Shown here: positions 45,615 to 57,000 of the stretch, one piece after another
Numbering within the stretch: the first letter of the stretch is position 1
Layout: the number at the start of each line of letters is the position of its first letter
DNA from: Neospora caninum Liverpool
Lineage: Eukaryota > Apicomplexa > Conoidasida > Eucoccidiorida > Sarcocystidae
NCBI RefSeq assembly: GCF_000208865.1
Contig: NC_018397.1
Coordinates: forward strand, 2,852,001 to 2,916,000
Length of the DNA: 64,000 nt
Direction of reading: 5' to 3'
Translations under genes and position numbers: made by a program
Notes under the pieces: generated by a model
What the model saw: only the letters and a program-made list of their open reading frames with translations
The model's database searches: none
Told to the model about the DNA's origin: nothing

Positions 45615-46115
45615 CTGCTCCGTCGCTGGATGGGAGCAATCGTTGTTGCCCTTTGAGGGAGACAAAACCACAAGAACTGTGCACAGTCACCGAAGGCAGG
45701 AGGCGGCGAATGCGCAGACGCTCGTAAACAGAGACAAATTCATTTTTCTTTGACAATCTCGAACCAAGAAGTGAAAATGCTCGAAGTGACAAGTTGTGTG
45801 AGAAAAGGCGGAACTCATGCGCCAGTGCACGCGAGGCGGAGAGACGAAAGCGAACAGCAGGCGGCAAGCGAGGACAGAGAAAAGGAAAATCGTAGTAATG
45901 TCAACACGGTTATTGTGGAGGAACCGGAACAGGTGAATATGACAGGAAAACAAGGACAGACGATGCAGAGGAACAAAGCAGTAAAAGAAGAGAAGAAAGG
46001 GCGACGAGACGAGAGTGAAGGAACGAAGCCAGCAGGCTCAAATTATCTGGTCGATGGAAATGACGCCGATCGTATCGCGTTCCTGGAAACGTCGAAACAC
46101 TCCACAAACAACAAA

Positions 46116-49100
46116 ATGGAGAAGAAGCAGATGACGATCCTGTCTTTCTTTTCACGGCTTTCTTCTTCTTCTCCTTCTTCTCTCTCGGCCGCATCTTCTT
46201 TCTTATCTTTTCCGTGTCCGTCCTCGCCCTCCGCTGCTTCGTCTTCTTCCTCTTCTCTCTCGGTCCGCTGTTCCTCCTCCCCGCCCTCTTCTCTGCCTCT
46301 CTTTCTTGTTCCTTCTGCTCTCTCGCGAGTTGCGCCCGCACGCGCAGCTGCTCAGAAGAGAGAGACCGCGGTTTCAGGAGAGACGACGAACGAGCGAGAC
46401 AAGCCTCCGAAGAAGCGCCGGCTGTGCAAAGACGAAGACGCGAGCGCAGCGTTGCAGGGATGCATTCCGGCCTCTCCGGTGAAGCAAACGAAAGAGAGGA
46501 CGCGGTCGGAACAGAGTTTCGTCGATGACTCTAAAGGAAAAATTTTCAGGAAAAACCCCCAAGCTGCCAACGAGAGTCCGGGCCTTGCAGAAACCGACCG
46601 TAGACGCCATCGGACTCGACACATCACGGAACATCGAAAGCGCGCCTCCCCTTCCTCTTCTGCGCCTTCCTCCGCTTCCTCTCCCCATTCTTCTTCCTCG
46701 TCTTCCTCGTGTTCCGCGTTGTCTTCTCTCTCGTTCGCGCCTGAGTCGGAGCCCGACGTGGCCCCAGTTGGATTGCCCGATTTGCCAGAGGAACTTCTTC
46801 AGCAAATTCTCGACTGCTGCCCAAACGAGTGTCTCCTCGGTGAGAGATTCGACAATGACGATTCTTCCTCGTCCCCTGTCTACTGCGCTTTCCCTCTGCT
46901 TCGCCGCTCTCTGCTGCTGTCGCGCGCTCCTTCGTTGGTCCTCTTTGCGTTCCCCGCCCCGATCCCCGTGCTCGTCGTCCGGCTTTTCCTTTCTTCCACT
47001 TGGTTGTTGCCGCATCGCCTTGACTCTGCCTCGCGTCATTTTTATCCCGTCCTCCCACCTGTTTCCTTCTGTGTGATTCGCGGTAAAGTCTCGTCTTTCT
47101 GCGCTCACTGCCTCCCGTTCGTGATTCGTTTTTTCTCTCCCCTCTCTGTGCTCCTCGCCGCTTGCGTGTCTTTCTTTCTCGTTCTCAACACCTGTGCCTC
47201 GCAGCACAAAACATGCCGCTGCCTTCTGTCTTTGTCTCCTGGGCTGTTTCCTGGGCGTTTGGTGAGCTTTCTTTTCCGCAGTGTCCCCAGTTTCGCTGAT
47301 TCCCTTCTTTCTCGCGCTTTTGCCTGCGGATGTGTCGTTTTCCTACGATTGTTTCCCTCGGTTTAAACCACCCCGTTCCCTCGGCGTGGTCGTGGCCAAG
47401 GCCGCAATGATTGGGGCGGCTTGTGCGCTCTCGTGGCGTCTCGCCTTCCTTCCCGCGCTATTCAGTCGTGGGTTTCTCGACTTTTTCTCTTTTTCTGCTC
47501 TCAGTTTCGCATGCGCTTGCGGCGGCGGTTCGACGGCGTCGGCGCGTCCTGCGCCTCACGCCTCTCCATTCCTCAGAGCCAAAGGCTGAACATTTCCTCG
47601 CCGCCATTCGAGGGTACAGTGCTCTCTCCCCTCTTTCCGTCCTCCCTTCCTTGTTCTCCTCTCCCTTTCTCTCTCTCTTCCCCCTTTTCTCGCTGTTCTC
47701 TTGCTTGTGTATTTGTCTAGGCATGTTTCCACTGCTGCGCGTTTTGGTTCCTTTTCGCGTCGCGTTGTGTGGAAACGCGTTTTTCGTCGCTTCCTGGCTG
47801 TCGCCCTCTTGTTCTCTCTGCGGCCCACCTTTCGCCCCGTCTGAAGGTTCTTCTCGCTCAGCGGGAGTCCCGCGAAAACATGTTTCTCTCTCCTGTCTCA
47901 CGCCTCGTCTGTCCTTCCTGATTTTGCTTCTCCTCTGCGGATTGCTTTCGTCCCCTTCCCCCTCATCTCTCTGAAACGTCCGGGTCTTCAATCGGTCCCC
48001 ATGCCGCACCGTGTGTCGCAGTTCTTTCTTATCTTTCTTCACGTTCTTATTTCGGCCTCTTCTCTGGCTCATCTTCTTATCTTCCTGCTCGTGCTTTTAC
48101 GTCTGATCTCCCGGCTCTTCTCTGTTTCGTTTTCGTTTCGCTCAGGTATCCTCAATTGCGGCTGCTGGAAGTCGTAAACGCGCCTTCGCTGCCTGCGCGC
48201 TTCTTTGAGAGCCTGGCCAACAGTCGAACTTCCTGTTTTCCGCAACGCCTCGAGGTTCTCGTTCTTCGAAAGTGCCTGCGGCTGACAAGCCGCCTTGTTC
48301 GTGCAATCACCACAAGGTAATTTGTCTACGCCTCCGTTAAACATCTGGATCAAGGATAAACATGCAAATAGATGAATACACACGAATATATATGTACGTT
48401 TCTTATTTTGATATAGATATGGAGATGTATGGCGAAAGGTATGGAGGTAGACATTGATGAAACTAGGGAGACGTATGAAAGAATCGTTTCGTAAGTACAG
48501 AGACGTTTGGCGCGGCATCGACGATAGACCTCTCTATGCTTCCATATACATCTACATACACATAAGCCATTACAGAGATATTTTCTGCGTTTTCTGCATC
48601 TCGGCAGGGTTTCCCGGTATCTCGTGGGAGGCCAGAAGCGCCGTTTGAGGGGCGAGCGCCGTTGTCATTAGGGGGGTGTCTCTCGAGTGGCTCTGCGATC
48701 ATGTAAAACAGAAGAGAAGTCCGAAACCGATTCTTTATTTCGGCATGCGTTGTGAGGCAACAGCGGTTCTTTCGCCCCGCGAGACGCGGGAATCCGATGA
48801 GACACCAATGTCACATTTGCGTCAGCAGACGACGCTGCGAGAAACCCGTCTTCGAAGTGGACAGGCTACCGCTCTTCCTTTCCTTCTCTGCCTCGTCTTC
48901 GCATCGTCTCTTTCCTCACTACCTTCTCTGCCTTTCCTGTCCTTGCCTTTCTTTGCTGTTCCTCTCTCTCCACTTGCTGCGCGTTCCTTCGCCGCCTCTT
49001 CCGCGCTCAGGCTGCGGCGTCTACGGGCTGTGGATCTGCAAGACAACTCCTCTCTTGACTATACGTCTGTCGTTTACTTGCGAACGCTGCCGCATTTGGA

Positions 49101-50393
49101 GGTAGCCCCGAAGTCGAGAGCCATGCCACCCGCAAGAGCCGTCGCGGACCTAGAAACTATATATATATATATATATATGTGCATGCATATAGCCGGCTAT
49201 AATGATTGTGTGCTCTTTGCAGAGGGACCGTACAGGTATTCACATAGGGTGAATGTGTGTCTTTGTTTATCTCTCTCTCCACAATAACCGATGTGATTTA
49301 TGACCTTAGAAAATATAGATCCATGCAGATGCAAAGACTGTTTTTGTGCCTCCTGTTCAACAAATGCTTTTTTACGTAGCTGCATTTCGTCCGCGCCTCG
49401 ACCGAGTAAATGTAGATTGGTACATCCGGTTGTGTATATGGATTGACGTACCGCCGTGGATTCTTTCTTTCACTCGCTTTCTTTTGTAAATGTGCACATG
49501 TTCACTGGCCCTTTCGGAGTTTGTGTCCTGTGTGGTCTGCTGGCCGCTCAGCGAGTTGCCCTAGGCGTGACGTCCAGCAACTCCCGGGGGGCGTCTGCAC
49601 ACTGCAGTCTCACCCTCAGTGCTCTTCTCGGACCTCCATCATCTTTGCCATCGTTGCCTGAGCCTTCTGGATCAAAGTCGGGTCTCTCCTCCTCTCCGTC
49701 TGCCGGTAGCCCTCTCCCCTCAACCTCCCCTTCCTCACCTTCTTGTCCTCCGTCTTCTTGTCCTCCGCCTTCTTGTCCTCCGCCTTCTTGTCCCTCCTCG
49801 TCCCCCTCCTCGCCTTCGCGCTCGACTCCCGACGCCTCACTCTTTGCTGTTCCGGCCTTTTTGTCCTCGCGTGCGTCGGGTCCTGTGGTGTCTCACGCCG
49901 ACGCCAGGGAGGCAGCGACGGAGCAGCAGGAACGGACGCACCTCTCTTCGCGCGTTTCGGGCACCGGCCGGGAGACTGGCGGAGACGGGGAAGCTCGACC
50001 GGAACGCAAAGACGCCCCCAGAGACACCGACCTTCTGGAGAGCACGCAAAAACGAGGCCAAACCGCTCGGTCCTCGCCGCCTCTCAAGCTGCTATCACTG
50101 GCAAGATGCACAGCTGTTTCGTCTCTCGCCCCCTTGATAAACATCGCCGCCACCCTCGTCCGTCTCTCCCCACATCAGGCTCCAATCGGCTCTCCTCAAC
50201 GCGTAGCTAATTAGTATACATATACATATATATGCATATATTCGTATTGCCTATTTATACCTGTGTCAAGACGTCCATACGTTATGCATAAAAAGGAGTG
50301 CACGTGTATGCATACCTGTCTATGCGACCTCTAGGCCTGCGTAGCTATATATATATATATATATATATAAACACGATTATATACACATGTACC

Positions 50394-50431
<38 letters not shown>

Positions 50432-52395
50432 TTAGGTATATGTGCATGTGAATATGTATACGTGCCATTGGCGTGTCACGTCTGGGTTGTTTTTTCAGGA
50501 ATTTCTGGATCTCCGCGGGTGCACGGCGCTGGACGATTCGAACGCTGCTGTCTTGGCCTCGTTGGTGAATCTTCAAGTTCTCGTTCTCTCAGGTCAGAAT
50601 CCCTCGATCTCGCCGCCTCCTTCGCTTAGGTATAAGAGCGAAGAGGACAAAGTTCTGGAACTCGCATCCACCCGTGCACGCAGATCGCAAACCCTTTCAC
50701 GCTTTTTATGGTTGGCCCGTCTCACTCGTGCACCGGCGTCCTCGAGAAGATTTACAGATTTCAGATCTTGCTTCATACCTATATGTAGATGTCTATATGC
50801 CTCCATATAAGATTCCTATATATGTATATATATATATATTAATATGTACATGTATATATGCATGTATATGTGCATGTATATATGCGTGTATACGTACATG
50901 TGTATGTGCATGATGGTCGCTTGTCTGTCTTGGCATCCGTGGGGTCCCCTTTGTGCGCGACTCGTCCCCCTTCAGAAGCGCAGCAGTGGTGGAGATGCGC
51001 AACGCAGATCAAGGCCTCTTCACCTGCAAAATGAAGGCTTTGTCACGTTCTGGATAGGCGATGCCACTCTCCACGCGCTGTGCAATTTCCTTTTTCGTGC
51101 AGATACAGGCGTGACGTCGACGACCGTCTCGGCCGTCGCTGAGAACTGTCGAAAGTTGGAGATGCTCGACATCAGCAGGATCGCGCGTCTGTCGAAACCT
51201 GCGGCGCTCCTCATCCCCCTTTACCTTCTCCATCTCACGCGACTGAAACTTTCCAAAAACAGGTCAAACGAACCGACAGGCGTGTCCCTCTCTCAAATTT
51301 CAAAACAACGCAAGCTCCGCAGAACACACAGACAAAGCGTGTCCTGGTGTCTCCTCAACAAACGGGGCCTCTGCGGAGCTCTCCAGGCTTCGCCCGCTCC
51401 TATCCTAGAAGGGTGCATGCATAGTCGAGTTCGTGTTGCCTGGGTGTCTGCGCGTTTCCGTGGTGTTGTCCCTCTCTCTTTGCGTATGTCGATTCGAAGT
51501 TTCCTTTTTTTTGCTCTCGGTCCTTTCCCGATTTCAGCGCAGTCGACGACGAATGCGTCCGCGACTGCTTGACGCGCCTGAAGAGTCTCGCCCTACTCGA
51601 CGTCTCCCACTGCTGGCGCGTCACGTCCGGCTTTTGCATGCCGCCGCTTCCGCAAATTCCGGACGGTTCGTCAACTTCGTCGCGTCGGGCAGAAGTCTCG
51701 CGTTTCTGCATAAACGCACATGCGTTTTCAGAAACACACTCGCAGCGCCGCGCTCCTCGCGCTGTGTAGATGTGTTTGGTTTTGTGTGAATCTGTTCCCT
51801 CACGTCTTACCTTTACCCGTTCTCACTCCGGTTCACTGTTCGGTTTCCGGAGACGCTGCTGGGGCTTTCTTCCCCGTCACCGTCTTGAGCGTCTTCTCTC
51901 TTGTTTCTGTTCTCTCTTATTCTCTCTTGTCCTCAGCTCTCTCTGGAGTTGCCTCCATGCAGACCTACCCGCTGCGCTGTTCTCCCGCTTGCTCTTTCCT
52001 CAGTCCTCACACGGGACTCGCAGTCGCAATTCCGTTGTCTCCCTTCTCTTGTGTACCTCGCTCGCTCTCTCTGTGCTTGTTCTCTGTTTCGCTTCCTCTC
52101 ACTTTTCCTTTCCCTCATTAGGATTCGACCGTCCCTCTCCCGACTGGTGTTTCTTCTTTCCGTAGGCATGGCGCTTCGGCGTCTGGGCCTCTTTGGGTGC
52201 AATGTGGAGCGTCAGAAAGTGCAAGATGCGCTGCGAGACGCAGGCGCTTCGAGAGTGCAGCTGTGTCTTCACCACGTACGGCAAAAAGGGACACAGTGGG
52301 AGGCAAAAGCAGTGGAGCGAAGAAGCGAGGCAGCAACAGAGTTCAAGCTAAAAGCCGATACAAACGGAACAGACGGCAACGCGAGAAAGTTGTGA
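46116..52395 (+). CDS. F-box / leucine-rich-repeat protein with N-terminal PCNA-binding (PIP) motif
   Basis: Nine exons join in frame to 770 aa: 46116-46839, 47505-47613, 48146-48316, 49011-49101, 49552-50157, 50499-50592, 51103-51262, 51538-51665, 52166-52395. The start at 46116 has the perfect coccidian context AACAAAATGG; the frame stays open upstream to a Met at 45777. Residues 5-12 are QMTILSFF, a canonical PIP box (Q-x-x-I-x-x-F-F). A Ser/Arg/Lys-rich disordered region follows, then an F-box-like LPDLPEELLQQILDCCPNEC...LLVSHAL (about 219-250). After it come LRRs such as LEVLVLRKCLRLTSRLV, LRRLRAVDLQDNSSL, PLKLLSLARCTAVSSL, EFLDLRGCTALDDSNAA, KLEMLDISRIARLSK, SLALLDVSHCWRVTS and RLGLFGCNV. 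Exon 5 carries a Ser/Pro-rich insert of about 150 residues inside an LRR. FBXL proteins are SCF substrate adaptors; yeast Rad7 is a similar LRR adaptor. The donor at 50157 (GTCCGT) is weak. Confidence 0.8.
50220..50431. repeat. (TA)n microsatellites between exons 5 and 6 of the F-box gene
   Basis: Several (TA)n blocks occur here, the longest at about 50346-50369 and 50396-50426. They are intronic. Similar blocks lie at 49158-49179 and 50816-50850 in neighbouring introns. Confidence 0.85.
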
Positions 52396-54008
52396 CAAAG
52401 GGTGTGACGCGGTAGGGGAAGAGAAAACAGGGAGAGGACGGACGGAGTGAGGGGTGCTGAGGAGAGCGCGCAAGCGGGAGGAAACGACATGCGCGAAAAG
52501 AAAGGGAGACAGAGATCGCAGTCGCAGAAGCTCGTGGGTCAAAGCATGCAAACGCGGGGAAAACTCAGACATGGAGAAAAGAGGCCGTCTGCGGTGTCAA
52601 GAGAAGATCGAGGCCCAGGGCGTGTCGTGTCAGGCGGAAAAGAGAGCAAGAAAAGAGTGGACGAGAGAACGGAAAGGAGAGCGAGACGTCGGAGCTATTT
52701 TTGTCTCTCGGGCTCCCTCTTCAAAGGAAAAAGGGCAACGGTTATGGGGCGTCTTCAAGAGGAATGATGAGTCGTGGCTATGGGTTTTTGACGCGCTTTG
52801 AATCCTTTTTATGGCTTTCCGCATGCATGTGTTGCCGCTCTCAGGAGCTGCCGATGTTCGACCTTCCCTGCGTCTACACCAATCTCCCGAACCTCGATCT
52901 CCGTTGCCGATCGTTCATTGAAGGCCTTTAGGCACCCTGGCTTCTCGAGGAGCGGCGAAGCAACACGCGGCCGAGCTACTGACAAGGGGAGACACAAACC
53001 CCACCCCCTCACTGATGCAGGTGGATCTCTGTCTGCCGACACACGTGCAAATATGTATAGCCAGCTGCATATGCATCTGGACATCCACATCATGGCGTGT
53101 TCCCATATACATAGTTACATATATCTACATATATATATATATATACATATGTATATACATATGTATATACATATGCATATGTGTTTGTGTGGAGATGTAG
53201 GACTGAGCCACGCGTCTCAATAATATGGGGGAGGTGTGTAGGCGTGCTGTTTCAGCTGTCTGCAAGTATTTCCATCTGAGTGTATAGATGCGGGTGAAAC
53301 GTGGATATGTATGTGGGAAATGCCATGGAACCTTCACGCTCTGTTTTTGCGGTGGACGCGAGAGCACGCGTGCATGCGCGAAGAGACGAAAACTGTGTGC
53401 GTCTTGTCCACGAAGACTGGGATGCTGGTTCTGGAAACAATCGGCGTCGCTTCGCAGAAAGGCTCTCACTTCGCTAGATGCACTTGCCAGTCGGCTTTAT
53501 CTCGATACGAGGGCGGAGGCGAAACTCTCGGTCTTCGCCACCCGTCCCGAAGTCAAGATGGTATCTTCGTCTTTTTATCTGCCTCGCATTAGAGGCGGAC
53601 GAGCGCATGTCGCTCGTGCGCCTCGCCCCCTCCGCTTGCCAGGCGTACGAGGCCGTGCACCGATGCAACGCGAGATGGACACTGATGTTTAGAATTATAC
53701 ATTTACATATATATACATACGAGATGGCCGGATACGTGGCTGCAAACACGCCGATGCATAGGTCTCTTCCTAATATATATATATATATATATATCTTCCT
53801 AATATATATATATATATATATTTATGGATAGACTCTCCCAGATGATGTTCCAGCGGACGAGGGGAGAAAGTGAACGACAGGTAGAAAACGGGGAAAGTGT
53901 TTAATGTTTGAGCATGGAGGTTGAATTCCCTGTCGGTCTTTTTGAGGCATCCAAAGCTGAGAAAAGGCCGCAGGCAAGCGGCGGTGCCTGCGTTTGCTGA
54001 ACGAGAAA
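52396..54008. other. convergent 3' spacer between the F-box/LRR gene and the 2948-aa gene
   Basis: No gene is supported. It holds the 3' UTRs of two convergent genes, a (TA)n-rich patch at about 53118-53175, and a duplicated CTTCCTAATATATA block at about 53765-53821. Confidence 0.55.
53765..53821. repeat. duplicated CTTCCTAA-(TA)n block
   Basis: Two adjacent copies of a CTTCCTAATATATA unit, each with about 10 TA dinucleotides, lie in the convergent spacer. Confidence 0.85.
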
Positions 54009-57000
54009 TCATCTGCGGACGTAGTCCCTGAGAATCGCAGACGCCTGCGAAGCTGCTGCCTGTTTCACAAACGGCGGTGCCCATGCGGCGGAGGCGAAAA
54101 CCGGAGAGAGAAGCGACAGATGAGAGCTCGACACAGGCGTTTCCTTCATCTCTGACGTAGCCGAGGAACGCGGCGTGCCTGTCTCTTCTCTGTTTCCTTT
54201 CTTTTGTTCGCTGTTACAGCCAGCGGGTTTCCAACTGCGGCTGCTCATGCGCTTGACATCCTTCCGATTTTCTCTCTTGCCTTGTTGCTCAGAGAGTCCG
54301 GGAGTCATCTGGCTCTGTGGGTGGCCAGAGCAGGCACGGCCAGTTCGTTTTCTCTCTCCTTCGCACTCCTCTGCGAAGTCTCTCGTTTGTCTCTCTTTTC
54401 TCTCTTCTCTTTCTGTCGCCCTCGGCGGGCAGTGGGGCTGCACACAGGGGGGCGAAGAAGGCGGGAAAGAGGCTGATTCTTTGTCCGGTATCTCGTCAGC
54501 TAGCTGAGCCGGGCTGATGTGTATCGGCAGGTCCCTCGCAATGCGCCCGCCTTCCGTTTTGCCTGGCGCGTTCCTCTGTCCTTCATCTTTCGCCTCGTGT
54601 AACGGCCACATGGGAGGACATGGAGATGGAACGGAGGCACAGAGCAAAGAAGAAGGGTGAAAAGACGATGCAGAGAAAGACGAAGAGGGAAAAGGGGACA
54701 AAGAGGAGAAAGAGGACGAAAAAGACGGAAACGGGGAGGAAGAAGAAGAGGGAAACGAGGACAAAGAAGACGGAAACGGGGAGGAGGAAGAAGAGGGAAA
54801 CGCGGACGAAGAAGAGGACGGACAAGAGGAGGAAGAGGAGGGAAACGTGGAGGAGGCCGAAGAGGGGAAAGAGGAAGAATTGCAAGATGTTGAGGACGAA
54901 GGGACAGAAGTGCAAGACGAGAGCGCCGGCGCATGCGAAGCAGAGGAAGCAGGAGCGGACGATGACGGGGCAGCAGGCGAGGAAGGGTGACAGGGCGACA
55001 GAGACCACCCAGAAGGCCTCGCTGGCATGAGGGCGTGGAGAAAAGACGCCGGTTGCGTCAGAAGAGGCTGCGAATTCTCAAACGGAGCGCTCGGGGCCGA
55101 ACAGAGAAACGCGGGTCCTCTGGCTCTCGCGACAGAAGAAGACAAAGAAACAGGAGGTGTAGGAACAGAAGACGACAAAGGAACAGGAGGCGAAGATCGT
55201 TCGCGCATCTCAGGAAGAACGAAGGGTGGCGTCATGGTGCCTGCGGAGGCGGCCGGTGGCGAGCAGCCGCAGGAGGCGTGAGCGCGCCAGGAACGAGATA
55301 CGGACGCACACGCTGTCAAGGACGAAGTGACAGACACAAACGGCGGTGCGTTTCGGCATCCTGAATCGTGAGACGAAGACGTTGCAGCTGGTTCCAGACA
55401 GGCCGAACCCAAGTCAGGACGGGCAAGTGAAAAGGTCGAAACCGAGGAGGCAGCGCAGGCGAAATCACGGACGGGAGAAGAAGCTGCTGGTGGTCTTCGA
55501 GACCAATTCGAAAGCGCCTCGTCCGAACCAGAAGCTGGGCAGAAGGGCTCGGGAAACGTGAGCGGCGGCATTTGGGGATCCGAGTGAAGTGCTTCTTTCT
55601 TCCTATCGGTGCCAGTAGCCTGTCCACTTCCTTCTTCCTTTGCAAGCTCTGCACAGTCGCACAGCTTTCCACGGACTCTCGGCGATCGTTCTGAGGAAAG
55701 CGTGCTGTAAACGGTGTCACGCGAGCTGCCGGTGTGAGGTGTACATACCCCCCGGGAGAGAGACGGCCCGGCCACGCCCATGGTCACCGGCGAGCACTGA
55801 CACGTGGGGGTTTCGACGAATTCTTTCCCCGGCAGGCTCTGACGAACACGCGAGGCCGGAGGTGGGAGCGGAGGAAGAGGCGAAACAGGGCGGGTTGAAG
55901 GCAAAGCTTTGACTGTCAGAGACGCGCACGAAGGGAGCAAAGACGAAGAAGGGAGAGAGGCCGCGGAGGGGAGGGAGGACGAAGAAGGGAGTGATGAAGA
56001 TGTGCAAGGCAGGGAAGAGGCGGAGACTGCTGGGCCAGCAAAGTGAGAAGCCGAAGGTGGAGCAGAAGAGGAGACAGCCGCAGGTGGAGCACAAGAGAAA
56101 GAAGGATGAGCAGAGGAGGAGGGCGAAGACGTCACGCGTCGTTGCATGCGTTCGGGGGAAGGGTTTTGCCTTAATGCCAGACCAGTGGAAGAAGGAAAGG
56201 CACAGCAAGAAGAAGAGAGAGGCGGACGAGAGGCGCTACGAGTGTCTGTGTGGTGACTCAAAACTGGAACCCTTGGGGGAGGCGCACGACGGTGTTCTGT
56301 CCACTTCTGGTCTCTCGACAGAGAATGCGGAGTGTGGTGTCGACGCAGATATCTTTCGTGTTCCTCTTCGAGCCGTCTTATTTCTTCTTCCAGTGCTCGT
56401 TTCTGTCGATTTAGCGCTGCCTTAACTTCCGCCTTCCACATCTCTTCTTCGCCTGTCTCTCCACTTTCTGGGGGTTTCGTCGTCTCTGCTGACATTGCTT
56501 TCCTCGCCTGATCTTCGCGTCGCCATCTTGCATTCTCTCCTGTTCGCGCTTCCCCTCTCTCTGTGACCCATCGTATGTTTCCCACGTTGTCGCCCTCTCT
56601 CCCGCGCGCTACCGTTTCCTCTCTTCCTTCGTCTCCCTTCGGTCCCTCGCCGGGCCCTCTTGTCTCCCTCTCTTCCTCTCCTTCTCTTCCTCCTCTTCCG
56701 CCCTCTCTTTCTCCTCCTTCTTCTCTTTCTCCTTCTCTTTCTGCTTCTCCTTCTTCTGTTCTTCCTCTCCCTTCACTTCCTTCCCTTTCCTCTCGTCGGT
56801 TTTCGCTTTCCGTTGTTTGCTCGGGACGTGGCGTCTCCGCAGCTGTGGTGGCTGTGGGGAGGTCAGGGACAATCCCTTCGAGTGACGGAGGCCTCCGTTT
56901 GCTTTTCACCGCTCCTCGTTTCATCTCGTCTCTGCCTTCGCTGTTTACCTGTCGCCGCTGGCCGCCGTTGCCGTGTTTTGTCGCCCGGCGGTTTTTTTCT

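Larger units (their letters stand above)
42810..46115. other. spacer between RAB18 and the F-box/LRR gene, rich in short tandem duplications
   Basis: No gene is supported in this 3.3 kb. It holds the Rab18 3' UTR, the upstream region of the F-box gene and four short tandem arrays listed separately. An in-frame extension of the F-box gene is open back to a Met at 45777, so the right end may be coding if that start is used. The palindrome GTGTACGTACAC is at 43384-43395. Confidence 0.5.

Noticed and set aside
45084..45867. Minus-strand frames of KRDSRRQKGQQ-type repeats
   Set aside because: They are translations of the 31-bp tandem array and have no gene context.
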